The notes beneath the pieces are model-generated. The model saw nothing but the letters and a program-made list of their open reading frames with translations. It had not been told where the DNA came from and ran no database searches. The translations under genes were made by a program, and so were the position numbers. Below, one piece after another: positions 56,518-64,000 of a stretch of DNA of 64,000 bases. Positions within the stretch are counted from its first letter, which is position 1. Each line of letters starts with the position of its first letter. The stretch is from Pseudidiomarina aestuarii (lineage in GTDB: Bacteria; Pseudomonadota; Gammaproteobacteria; Enterobacterales; Alteromonadaceae): contig NZ_PIPR01000003.1 in assembly GCF_003987355.1 (NCBI RefSeq), forward strand, positions 62,001-126,000, in the 5' to 3' direction.

Positions 56518-58182
56518 ATGAAAGTTTGGTTTAAGACAGGAAAACCGTGGATTTGGCTAACAGCAGGTGCTGTGAGTATCAGTCTGATTGCCGTCATCGG
56601 GTTGTTGATCATGATTGCTTGGCGCGGACTTAGCTTCTTTTGGCCCGCTGCCATCCATGAAATGGACATTCAAGCCTCTGACGGCAGTACGCGGACCATT
56701 ATCGGCGAAATCTATGACCGTGAAGTGGTGCCCACGTCACGACTCATCGGTAGTAACGTCGTCCTCGAGAATTACAACGAGGAAATGCTCGAACGTTTGC
56801 TGCTGAAAGTGGGTAACCGTGAATTTGTGCCACTCGACTTCACTTGGGTCATGGAACCGCAAGTGGTGCGCGACGAGACTCCGGCAAACCTAGCTGTGCT
56901 AGAGCGTTCGAAAGATGGCAATTTCTATGGTTACGTAGTTGATATCTTAGAAAACGGCGAGTCAGTATTGACCTCAGACTCTGAGGAAGAAAAGCGCGCA
57001 GAACTTTTCGCTCGCATTGACCGCGCGGTAGAGCTCAACGAGCAAGCCATGGATCTGCAGGACAGCGAAATTGGTGCGATCAACTACCAGTTGAATCAGT
57101 TGCGTCTGGAACAGCGTCGGTTGGAGCTCAACAACGCGTTTACTGAAGCGGAAGCCGAACGAATTGCCGCCGAGGAGGCCCAACTCCGTGCCGACTATCA
57201 AGTGCTGGAAGCACAGCTATTTGAGTACCGTGAGCAGGCCAGTCGTGACGCTATCGTGATGCGCGATATGCGCAACATGGAAGTGACGTTGCCCATGTAT
57301 CGTATGTTGGACGTTACTTTCCCGAACGACATGAACATCTTCCAGAAGCTTGCGCACTTCTTCGTGCAAATTGGCAAGTTCGTGTCGGAAGATCCGCGTG
57401 AAGCGAATACTGAAGGGGGCGTCTTCCCAGCTATTTTCGGTACGGTGTTCATGGTCTTGTTGATGTCGATTATTGTGACGCCATTCGGTGTAGTTGCTGC
57501 GGTATACCTACACGAATATGCCGGTAAGAATGCCATTACACGCCTGATCCGTATCGCGGTGATTAACCTCGCCGGTGTGCCATCCATTGTTTATGGTGTA
57601 TTTGGTTTAGGTTTCTTCGTCTATATGGTCGGTGGCTCGTTAGACCAAATCTTCTACCCAGAAGCGCTGCCAAGTCCAACCTTTGGTACCCCGGGCGTGA
57701 TGTGGTCCGCGATTACCCTAGCTATTCTGACGCTGCCGGTGGTGATTGTATCGACAGAGGAAGGCTTATCGCGGATTCCAAGCACACTGCGTGAAGGTAG
57801 CTTGGCACTGGGCGCGACCAAAGCAGAAACCTTGTGGCGTATCGTGTTACCTATGGCATCACCCGCTATTATGACCGGTCTGATTCTCGCGGTAGCGCGG
57901 GCAGCCGGTGAGGTAGCGCCGTTGATGTTAGTGGGTGTGGTGAAGTCAGCGCCGATGTTGCCGTTGGACGGAAACTTCCCGTACTTCCACTTAGATCGCA
58001 AATTTATGCACTTGGGCTTCCACATTTATGATGTCGGTTTCCAAAGCCCGAATGTCGAGGCCGCGCGGCCTCTGGTTTACGCAACGTCATTCTTATTAGT
58101 GACAGTCATTGTCGGTCTGAACTTGACCGCCATTGGTGTGCGCAACCATTTACGTGAAAAATATCGCTCTCTTGAGCACTAA
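56518..58182 (+). CDS. pstA: Phosphate ABC transporter permease PstA, with periplasmic extension
   Basis: Second permease of the Pst importer, 554 residues against about 296 in E. coli. A first membrane segment (about 14-40) is followed by an extra periplasmic region: a mixed domain (45-150) and a long Glu/Leu-rich coiled coil (about 155-245: AVELNEQAMDLQDSEIGAINYQ onwards). The permease core begins at about 300 (GTVFMVLLMSIIVTPFGVVAAVYLHEYAG), with the EAA loop REGSLALGATKAETLWRIVLP. Starts 14 bases after pstC. The extensions of PstC and PstA probably touch each other outside the membrane. Confidence 0.94.
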   Translation: MKVWFKTGKPWIWLTAGAVSISLIAVIGLLIMIAWRGLSFFWPAAIHEMDIQASDGSTRTIIGEIYDREVVPTSRLIGSNVVLENYNEEMLERLLLKVGNREFVPLDFTWVMEPQVVRDETPANLAVLERSKDGNFYGYVVDILENGESVLTSDSEEEKRAELFARIDRAVELNEQAMDLQDSEIGAINYQLNQLRLEQRRLELNNAFTEAEAERIAAEEAQLRADYQVLEAQLFEYREQASRDAIVMRDMRNMEVTLPMYRMLDVTFPNDMNIFQKLAHFFVQIGKFVSEDPREANTEGGVFPAIFGTVFMVLLMSIIVTPFGVVAAVYLHEYAGKNAITRLIRIAVINLAGVPSIVYGVFGLGFFVYMVGGSLDQIFYPEALPSPTFGTPGVMWSAITLAILTLPVVIVSTEEGLSRIPSTLREGSLALGATKAETLWRIVLPMASPAIMTGLILAVARAAGEVAPLMLVGVVKSAPMLPLDGNFPYFHLDRKFMHLGFHIYDVGFQSPNVEAARPLVYATSFLLVTVIVGLNLTAIGVRNHLREKYRSLEH

Positions 58183-58202
58183 TTGATGAGAAGGGATGAA
58201 CT

Positions 58203-59021
58203 ATGATTTCGGTCACTCCGAACGCAAACACTGCTGAAGCTTTAGACCTCGCCAATTTAACGGCTGAGCAAACCGCCCTAGAAATTCGCGGTCTAAACTT
58301 GCACTACGGTGAAGCTCAAGCCTTGTTTGATATTGACATGCATATCCCGAAAAACCGTGTGACCGCGTTTATCGGTCCATCGGGTTGCGGTAAGTCCACC
58401 TTGCTGCGCTGCATCAATCGTATGAATGATTTGGTTGAGATTTGCCGCGTCAAAGGCGAGATCTTGCTGCATGATAAAAATATATACGACAAAGACGTGG
58501 ATGTGGCTGAATTACGCCGCCGTGTCGGCATGGTCTTCCAGCGCCCGAATCCATTCCCGAAGTCAATCTACGAAAACGTGGTCTACGGAATGCGCTTGCA
58601 AGGCGTCAATGACCGTCGCACACTGGATGAAGTAGTGGAGCGCTCGTTGAAAGGCGCGGCATTGTGGGACGAAGTTAAAGATCGCTTGAATGAGAGCGCC
58701 TTCGGCCTGTCTGGTGGTCAGCAACAACGTTTGGTCATTGCGCGTTCTATTGCCATTGAACCCGAAGTCTTGTTGTTGGATGAGCCAACGTCGGCCTTGG
58801 ACCCAATTTCAACCTTGACCATCGAAGAATTGATCACCGAGCTGAAGAGCAAATACACAGTGGTTATCGTCACGCACAATATGCAACAGGCAGCCCGTGT
58901 TTCTGATCAAACCGCTTTCATGTATATGGGTAAATTGATTGAGTACGCCGATACCAATACCCTATTTACTACGCCGGATAAGAAGCAGACCGAAGACTAC
59001 ATAACCGGTCGTTACGGTTAA
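58203..59021 (+). CDS. pstB: Phosphate ABC transporter ATP-binding protein PstB
   Basis: ATPase of the Pst importer, and part of the phosphate-sensing complex with PhoU and PhoR. 272 residues: Walker [10 protein letters not shown] (58-66), Q-loop [17 protein letters not shown], signature LSGGQQQRL, Walker [14 protein letters not shown] and the switch His in [10 protein letters not shown]. It has a short N-terminal extension of about 25 residues before the core starts at [12 protein letters not shown]. It is 20 bases after pstA and 19 before phoU. Confidence 0.98.
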   Translation: MISVTPNANTAEALDLANLTAEQTALEIRGLNLHYGEAQALFDIDMHIPKNRVTAFIGPSGCGKSTLLRCINRMNDLVEICRVKGEILLHDKNIYDKDVDVAELRRRVGMVFQRPNPFPKSIYENVVYGMRLQGVNDRRTLDEVVERSLKGAALWDEVKDRLNESAFGLSGGQQQRLVIARSIAIEPEVLLLDEPTSALDPISTLTIEELITELKSKYTVVIVTHNMQQAARVSDQTAFMYMGKLIEYADTNTLFTTPDKKQTEDYITGRYG

Positions 59022-59040
59022 CGGATAAAAGGAGCCAGTG

Positions 59041-59760
59041 ATGGACAAAATGAACATGAGCCGGCATATCTCCGGCAAATTTAATGAAGAACTGGAAGCC
59101 GTCCGTAACCAAGTGCTGAATATGGGTGGTTTAGTTGAGCAGCAGTTGCGTGACTCACTGCATGCCATCGAAAAATCAGATCATGAGTTAGCTGAGCAGA
59201 TTTTGCAGCGTGACTATCGAATCAACGCCCTTGAGGTGCAGATTGATGAAGCCTGCGTACAAATCATTGCGAAACGTCAGCCAGCAGCGAGTGACTTACG
59301 GCTGGTTATCGCTATCTTCAAGACCATATCTGACTTAGAGCGGATTGGTGACGAAGCCGAGCGTATTGCCCGGGTAGCGCTCGAGAGCTTTAACAATGAC
59401 CAACAACATTTCTTGGTCAGTTTGGAAAATCTTGGCCAGCAAGTCCTTGCCATGTTACATGGCGTGCTCGATGCATTCGCTCGGATGGACTTAGATTCAG
59501 CCTACGAAGTGCACCAAATGGATGCGCAAGCCGACCGTCAGTACGAAGCACTGACACGCCAGCTCATGACTTACATGATGGAAGATCCACGGGGTATTCC
59601 GAAGGTCATGAATGTGTTGTGGTCTGCACGTTCACTGGAGCGTATTGGTGACCGTTGTCAAAACATCGCCGAATACATCATCTTCTTTGTCAAAGGCAAA
59701 GATGTTCGTCACGTATCCCCTGAATCCATGGAACAAACGGTTCGCGGCAAGCGCGACTAA
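59041..59760 (+). CDS. phoU: Phosphate signalling protein PhoU
   Basis: Cytoplasmic protein that links the Pst transporter to PhoR and keeps the regulon off when phosphate is plentiful. 239 residues in two similar three-helix halves, each with the metal-binding pattern: RLVIAIFKTISDLERIGDEAERIA (first) and VLWSARSLERIGDRCQNIAEYI (second). ATG 59041 is chosen, 7 bases after AAGGAG; an upstream in-frame GTG is less likely. It is the last gene of the operon. Confidence 0.97.
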   Translation: MDKMNMSRHISGKFNEELEAVRNQVLNMGGLVEQQLRDSLHAIEKSDHELAEQILQRDYRINALEVQIDEACVQIIAKRQPAASDLRLVIAIFKTISDLERIGDEAERIARVALESFNNDQQHFLVSLENLGQQVLAMLHGVLDAFARMDLDSAYEVHQMDAQADRQYEALTRQLMTYMMEDPRGIPKVMNVLWSARSLERIGDRCQNIAEYIIFFVKGKDVRHVSPESMEQTVRGKRD

Positions 59761-59766
59761 CTGTCA

Positions 59767-59802
59767 GCTTTGCCGTCGTTAACCCGGCGGCAAAGCGATT
59801 TT
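59767..59802 (+). terminator. Probable terminator of phoU, overlapping the 3' end of the Fic gene
   Basis: GCTTTGCCG and CGGCAAAGC form a 9-base stem with a 12-base loop, then GATTTT. The right arm and loop are also the last codons of the convergent Fic gene, so the hairpin can act on both transcripts. Confidence 0.55.
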
Positions 59803-61278
59803 AAAGACAGCCAGTTGTTTGTTAAAAATGGCGACTCCATCATCTGGTAATTTATCTGCACAATGTGCCTCCAAAGCACTGCGTGCGGAACCATAGTCAT
59901 CCCATGGAATGGTGCTAGTGTATGCTTGCAGATCTGCAAATACTTTGCATAACGTTCTAAACCGCCGTGAACGACTTGCCTGACGCAAACCGTTCAAGTA
60001 ACTGTCGCGGTGCACTGTGGGTACGATGAGTTTAAATTGCTCCTGTGCCACGAGCTCTGCGTTCATCATAATTCGAGCAAGTCTGCCGTTACCATCATCG
60101 AATGGATGACATTCCGTGATCAAAAATTGCATAAAAATAGCACGTGGCATTCCAATCGGAAGTTGTTGGTATAACGTAAACGCTTGCGCGATAGTTCCTT
60201 CCACGTGACTCGGTAACACAAACAACGTATCACCAGCCTTATTCGGTTCTGATTTCAGCTCTCCAGGGCGCTTTTCTGGGCGTGCATGCATGATGATGCG
60301 ATGGCGATGACAAAGTCGCTGGAGCAGATCGTCAGCGGAACTCGGTACCGTTACCATTTCAGTGTAGTCTTGGACAATTTCAAACACTGAGAGCACATCA
60401 TGACTATCGGCCGAGCGATTTATAATTTCTTGTTTTGAGAATACGATCTGTTCGGCCTCGTTGATTTCAAACTCGGTGCCTTCAATGTAGTTCGAAAAGT
60501 AACTTTCAAAGAAAGACAAGTGACGCCAACTGGACTTATTGTATTGGTATGGGCGCTCCGGAAACTCGCAACGAAGGAGATAATCTTTAAGTTGTGTCAG
60601 CAACTCCAAGCGGGTCTGATCATAGGGCTCACGTTTTGCTGTGGCGATAGCCAGTGAGCTCTGTAACACATCGGCGGCATGTGTTGTGAGCAAGGCACTA
60701 ATCAGTTGGTCCAGTTGCTGAAACTCGTCCGCCATATCGAGTCGTTGATAGTACTTTTTTGCTTGGTCGCGAAGCGCATTTAAACCAGCTTCACTGTAGC
60801 GTGTTAAATATTTAACCAGCTCTTGTTCTACCCAAAGCTGACCTCGTGCTTTAGGTAGCTGCACATCTTGATGAGCACGCTGTAGATTCTCCATCAAAAA
60901 TCGGGCTGGCGAACTGCGGTTTAGCTCCGGGCAAAAACGTTCGGTCAATGTATTTACATCACCAGGGTGGACTTCAATAATCAAGTCTTCGCCAATCGCG
61001 ATTTTATTCTGTCTACCCACTTCAGCAGTAATATGAACCGTATTATTTTCTGGTTTGAGACTTGCTGCAGTGGTATGGGACGCTATAGCTGTAGGGTACA
61101 AGTAAGCAACGATTTCATACCAACGATTATGTAATAACTGCGGAATATCTTCCCAATTAGCATCCGTGTATATACCTTGGCGAATGCGTTTAAGCCTTCC
61201 GCTTCGGACTTCACGCGAGAGACGTTTTGCGTCGCTGGTGTCTTGTGGGAATATTAATGTGGGTGCTTTTTTCTGCAT
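59779..61278 (-). CDS. Fic-domain protein with N-terminal AbiEi-like winged-helix domain
   Basis: A 499-residue protein with two parts. Residues 1-150 resemble AbiEi-type antitoxins: the winged-helix pattern AKRLSREVRSGRLKRIRQGIY (17-37) and AIASHTTAAS (64-73). Residues from about 205 form a Fic module: the inhibitory-helix motif SNYIEG (262-267; S/TxxxE(G/N)), and the catalytic loop HPFDDGNGRLAR (391-402), which is intact. Such enzymes transfer AMP from ATP to proteins; Glu266 should hold the enzyme inactive. Start ATG 61278 lies 15 bases downstream of an array of five repeats at its promoter. No separate partner gene is present. It sits between phoU and serA, so it may be a recent insertion. 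Confidence 0.85.
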   Translation of the reverse strand: MQKKAPTLIFPQDTSDAKRLSREVRSGRLKRIRQGIYTDANWEDIPQLLHNRWYEIVAYLYPTAIASHTTAASLKPENNTVHITAEVGRQNKIAIGEDLIIEVHPGDVNTLTERFCPELNRSSPARFLMENLQRAHQDVQLPKARGQLWVEQELVKYLTRYSEAGLNALRDQAKKYYQRLDMADEFQQLDQLISALLTTHAADVLQSSLAIATAKREPYDQTRLELLTQLKDYLLRCEFPERPYQYNKSSWRHLSFFESYFSNYIEGTEFEINEAEQIVFSKQEIINRSADSHDVLSVFEIVQDYTEMVTVPSSADDLLQRLCHRHRIIMHARPEKRPGELKSEPNKAGDTLFVLPSHVEGTIAQAFTLYQQLPIGMPRAIFMQFLITECHPFDDGNGRLARIMMNAELVAQEQFKLIVPTVHRDSYLNGLRQASRSRRFRTLCKVFADLQAYTSTIPWDDYGSARSALEAHCADKLPDDGVAIFNKQLAVFKIALPPG

Positions 61279-61293
61279 TCTTGTCTCATCTAT

Positions 61294-61415
61294 GTGAATT
61301 ACGCAAGATAAAAGTAGTTATTTTGCGAATTAGTATAGATAAAAGACCATGAGTGCGAATTAGTCAAGATAAAACGGGAATTACTCTCGATAAATGCGAA
61401 TTGCTCGGGATAAAC
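61294..61415 (-). repeat. Five 20-base direct repeats over the promoter of the Fic gene
   Basis: Copies begin at 61294, 61325, 61355, 61376 and 61396 (plus-strand form GCGAATTAGTCAAGATAAAA with variants). Constant positions are G, GAATT and GATAAA. The start-to-start distances are 31, 30, 21 and 20 bases, close to 3, 3, 2 and 2 helical turns. On the minus strand a TTGACT (61367-61362) and TTTTAT (61344-61339) with 17 bases between form a promoter lying inside copies 3 and 2. This fits an operator array for autoregulation by the Fic protein's own winged-helix domain. Confidence 0.8.
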
Positions 61416-61420
61416 GCGTG

Positions 61421-62662
61421 CTAATAGAGCACGCGCGCCTTAATAGTACCGTCAATGGCTCGCATTTCGATGAGCAAATCATCGGCAATGGTGCTCTTGG
61501 GTGGGGTTTCAATATCAATCACCACATAACCTACTTGGCTGTCGGTCTGTAAGTACTGTCCTGAAACGTTGATGTTTTGTTCGGCCAATATTTGGTTGAT
61601 ACGCGTCAGCATGCCGGGGCGGTTGTGGTGAATATGCAAAAGACGCCGTGAGCCAGCGTGAGTCGGCAATGCCACTTCGGGGAAGTTGACTGCTGACAAC
61701 GTAGAGCCGTTGTCGGAATAACGCACCAGCTTACCGGCCACTTCAATACCGATATTCTCTTGTGCTTCTTCGGTAGAGCCGCCGATATGTGGCGTCAAAA
61801 TACAGTTGTCGATGCCGCGCAGTGGTGACTCAAATACATCATCATTGCCTTTTGGCTCGACTGGGAACACGTCAATGGCTGCGCCTGACAACTGACCTGA
61901 TTTTAATGCTTCAGCGAGCGCATCAATAGCGACTACCGTGCCGCGTGAGGCGTTAATGAGCACGGCTTCTGGCTTCATCTTGGCCAATTGTTTGGCACCA
62001 ATCATCCATTGGGTTTGCGGGGTTTCAGGAACGTGCAAGGTCACTACATCCGACTGCGCCAGAAGCTCGTCGAGACTGCGAACTTGTAATGCATTACCCA
62101 GCGATAATTTGGTTTCGATGTCGTAATAACGTACCTGCATACCCAATTGCTCAGCCAAAATACTGAGCTGACTACCAATATGGCCATAACCGATAATACC
62201 GAGCACTTTACCGCGCGCTTCAAAGGAGCCTTTGGCTGCTTTATCCCAGCCGCCACGGTGCGCAGCCGCATTTTTCTGTGGAATGCGACGCAGCAGCATA
62301 ATAATTTCAGCCAGCACCAGCTCGGCTACACTGCGGGTATTGGAAAACGGTGCATTGAAGACCACCACCCCATGTTCACGTGCAGCATCGAGGTCAACTT
62401 GGTTAGTGCCAATACAGAAGCAACCCACCGCAGCGAGTTTGTCGGCGGCTTTGAAGACGCGAGCATTGAGTTGGGTGCGTGAACGAATACCAATAAAGTG
62501 CACATCTTTAACTGCTTCGCACAATTCATCTTCATTTAGCGAGGTTTTCAAGGCAGTGATATTGCTGTAACCGTGCTGCTTGAGTACTTCAATGGCGCTG
62601 TTATGCACGCCTTCCAACAACAAAATCTTGATGCGATCTTTATCCAGTGATACCAAACTCAT
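61421..62662 (-). CDS. serA: D-3-phosphoglycerate dehydrogenase
   Basis: First enzyme of serine synthesis, oxidising 3-phosphoglycerate with NAD. 413 residues, close to E. coli SerA (410). The substrate domain (1-105) begins SLDKDRIKILLLEGVH; the NAD domain has GIIGYGHIGSQL (GxGxxG), NASRGTVV (catalytic Arg) and TPHIGGSTEEAQ (catalytic His). A C-terminal ACT domain (about 335-413) starts LLHIHHNRPGMLTRIN and gives feedback control by serine. rpiA lies 23 bases upstream on the same strand. Confidence 0.97.
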   Translation of the reverse strand: MSLVSLDKDRIKILLLEGVHNSAIEVLKQHGYSNITALKTSLNEDELCEAVKDVHFIGIRSRTQLNARVFKAADKLAAVGCFCIGTNQVDLDAAREHGVVVFNAPFSNTRSVAELVLAEIIMLLRRIPQKNAAAHRGGWDKAAKGSFEARGKVLGIIGYGHIGSQLSILAEQLGMQVRYYDIETKLSLGNALQVRSLDELLAQSDVVTLHVPETPQTQWMIGAKQLAKMKPEAVLINASRGTVVAIDALAEALKSGQLSGAAIDVFPVEPKGNDDVFESPLRGIDNCILTPHIGGSTEEAQENIGIEVAGKLVRYSDNGSTLSAVNFPEVALPTHAGSRRLLHIHHNRPGMLTRINQILAEQNINVSGQYLQTDSQVGYVVIDIETPPKSTIADDLLIEMRAIDGTIKARVLY

Positions 62663-62685
62663 TGGTCTTCCTTTGCAGTGAGTTG

Positions 62686-63351
62686 TTAACGTGTACGGGT
62701 TTGAACGCCTGACTCAGAGGCAATCAATGCAATGTCAGCGCCACGGCGGGCAAATAAACCATTCGTGACGACACCAACGATATTATTCAGTTGTTCTTCT
62801 AATTGCACTGGCTTCAGGATATCAAGATTGTGAATATCCAGAATGAGATTACCATTATCAGTCACAAAGCCTTGGCGCCAGACTGGGTCGCCACCCAGTC
62901 GCACAATTTCGCGGGCGACATAAGAGCGCGCCATAGGAATGACTTCTACGGGTACCGGGAATTGACCCAGTCGGCCGACTAACTTGCTAGTATCCGCAAC
63001 GCAAATAAATTGTTGGGCGACAGCTGCGATAATTTTCTCTCGGGTAAGGGCACCGCCACCGCCTTTGACCATCCGAAAATGCTCATCAATTTCATCCGCG
63101 CCGTCAATATACACAGGTACTTCGGTCGCATTGTTGAGTTCAATCACTTCAATGCCGATTTTCCGTAGTCGTTGCGTGGATGCATCGGAACTCGAGACCG
63201 CTGCTTCAATATCGTTCTTCATGGACGCCAATGCATCAATGAAAAAGTTTACCGTAGAGCCGGTTCCGACACCCACAATGGTATTGGGTTTGACGTACTG
63301 AAGTGCTGCTTCTGCTGCTTGCTGCTTGAGGCGATCTTGAGAGGTAGACAT
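62686..63351 (-). CDS. rpiA: Ribose-5-phosphate isomerase A
   Basis: Interconverts ribose 5-phosphate and ribulose 5-phosphate in the pentose phosphate pathway. The 221-residue protein has [16 protein letters not shown] (about 26-41), [11 protein letters not shown], the catalytic YIDGADEID (Asp) and [13 protein letters not shown] (Glu, Lys). It lies between fau and serA, all on one strand; E. coli has the same neighbourhood. Confidence 0.97.
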   Translation of the reverse strand: MSTSQDRLKQQAAEAALQYVKPNTIVGVGTGSTVNFFIDALASMKNDIEAAVSSSDASTQRLRKIGIEVIELNNATEVPVYIDGADEIDEHFRMVKGGGGALTREKIIAAVAQQFICVADTSKLVGRLGQFPVPVEVIPMARSYVAREIVRLGGDPVWRQGFVTDNGNLILDIHNLDILKPVQLEEQLNNIVGVVTNGLFARRGADIALIASESGVQTRTR

Positions 63352-63427
63352 GTCGATTCCATACCTTTGTACGCAGTTATTTGCGTATCGATGAGAGCTC
63401 GGGGTTATGGGTGTTTAGTATACGCCT

Positions 63428-64000
63428 CTAACGGCGAAAATCCCACAGCTTAGTCGGCGTAATAATGCGTGGCAGTGGCACATCCCACGGCTGGGCAGGA
63501 AGGTTTGCGACGCACTGTTGGTCATAGGCTAAGCCAATCGGCAATAGTCGGGGTAGGCGCCCAGCCTGCCAAGCCGCCAGAGTGCGATCATAATAACCGC
63601 CGCCCATGCCCAAGCGATTGCCTTGAGGGTCGAAACCGACCAAGGGTACTAGCAGCACATCAATATCAGCAAGCGGCGCAATATCCGGACACCGCAATTC
63701 GGGTTCCGGGATTTGAAAGGCGTTGGTATGCCACTGGGTGCTTGATGAGACATTCAAAAACAGTAGATTTCCGGCTCGAAACGGATGGAGCACGGGCACT
63801 GCCAACTGATGTTGCTGCAGTAACCATTCATTAATTGCGCGCGTGCTCAACTCGGCTTGCACGCTAATATAGCTACCCACCCGAATCGGCTGCTGGAATT
63901 CTGGCAACTGCTGCAAGCGCTGCAGAATCTGGGATGCAGCCGCCTGGCGTTCTGCGCTGGACAGGCTCGCACGTGCGTCCAGCAGTTCGCGCCGCAATTG
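63428..64000 (-). CDS. fau: 5-formyltetrahydrofolate cyclo-ligase (5' end outside window)
   Basis: Converts 5-formyl-tetrahydrofolate to 5,10-methenyl-tetrahydrofolate with ATP. About 190 residues are visible and the frame is open at the window edge; the first visible residues QLRRELLDARASLSSAERQ correspond to the E. coli segment near residue 14, so only a few codons are missing. The signature VPLVGFDPQGNRLGMGGGYYDRTLA and the phosphate-binding region are present. In related genomes the 6S RNA gene lies upstream, which would be outside this window. Confidence 0.94.
   Translation of the reverse strand, partial: QLRRELLDARASLSSAERQAAASQILQRLQQLPEFQQPIRVGSYISVQAELSTRAINEWLLQQHQLAVPVLHPFRAGNLLFLNVSSSTQWHTNAFQIPEPELRCPDIAPLADIDVLLVPLVGFDPQGNRLGMGGGYYDRTLAAWQAGRLPRLLPIGLAYDQQCVANLPAQPWDVPLPRIITPTKLWDFRR

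Noticed and set aside
61294-61415. CRISPR or transposon end repeats
   Set aside because: The 20-base units are spaced by 0-11 bases, with no spacer-sized sequence and no transposase; operator sites fit better.

Overview
The window looks like an ordinary chromosomal stretch from a marine gammaproteobacterium of the Alteromonadales, most like Idiomarina or a close relative. This is inferred from gene content and synteny (secDF, ribH-nusB-thiL-pgpA, xseB-ispA-dxs next to thiI, srmB/trmN6 divergent, guaBA, mltF/purL/tadA, asnC/asnA divergent, serA-rpiA-fau), not from any marker gene. I found no tRNA, rRNA, CRISPR array, insertion sequence or prophage. Coding density is very high and no gap without a gene exceeds about 210 bases.

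Layout. 1-13.4 kb is housekeeping: the end of secD, secF, yaaA, a DUF3014 protein, an acyltransferase, ribH, nusB, thiL, pgpA, then (minus strand) dxs, ispA, xseB, then thiI, a VanZ-like gene, srmB and trmN6. 13.4-17.8 kb (minus strand) holds an M49-like lipoprotein peptidase, rdgC and an orphan hybrid-less sensor kinase. 17.9-30.7 kb is an outer-membrane uptake region: a beta-helix lipoprotein, a TonB-dependent receptor, a YbdG-type channel, a complete DUF3450-ExbB-ExbB-ExbD-TonB-TPR energising operon, a porin and an AEC transporter. 30.7-40.7 kb is xseA, guaB, guaA, mltF, a 38-residue candidate small gene and purL. 40.8-49.2 kb has two Oar-like TonB-dependent receptors on either side of tadA, then a secreted phosphoesterase-like lipoprotein. 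49.3-59.8 kb is phoB-phoR, pstS, asnC/asnA, pstC-pstA-pstB-phoU. 59.8-64 kb (minus strand) has an AbiEi-like/Fic fusion gene with an upstream repeat array, then serA, rpiA and the 3' part of fau.

How it fits together. Eight promoters carry PhoB-type half-sites (TGTCA core) repeated every 11 bases, and in every case a -10-like hexamer begins exactly 10 bases after the last conserved half-site. They lie before phoB, pstS, pstC, the porin, the DUF3450/TonB operon, the lipoprotein-receptor pair and both Oar-like receptors. The sequence therefore suggests one large phosphate-starvation locus in which PhoBR controls not only the high-affinity inner-membrane Pst transporter but also its own outer-membrane porin, three TonB-dependent receptors and a dedicated TonB energiser, interrupted by housekeeping genes.

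The two other features that stand out are five directly repeated 20-base elements on a near-helical spacing that cover the promoter of the AbiEi-like/Fic fusion gene, and a 105-base array of fifteen heptamers, inverted at its middle, in the pstS 3' untranslated region.
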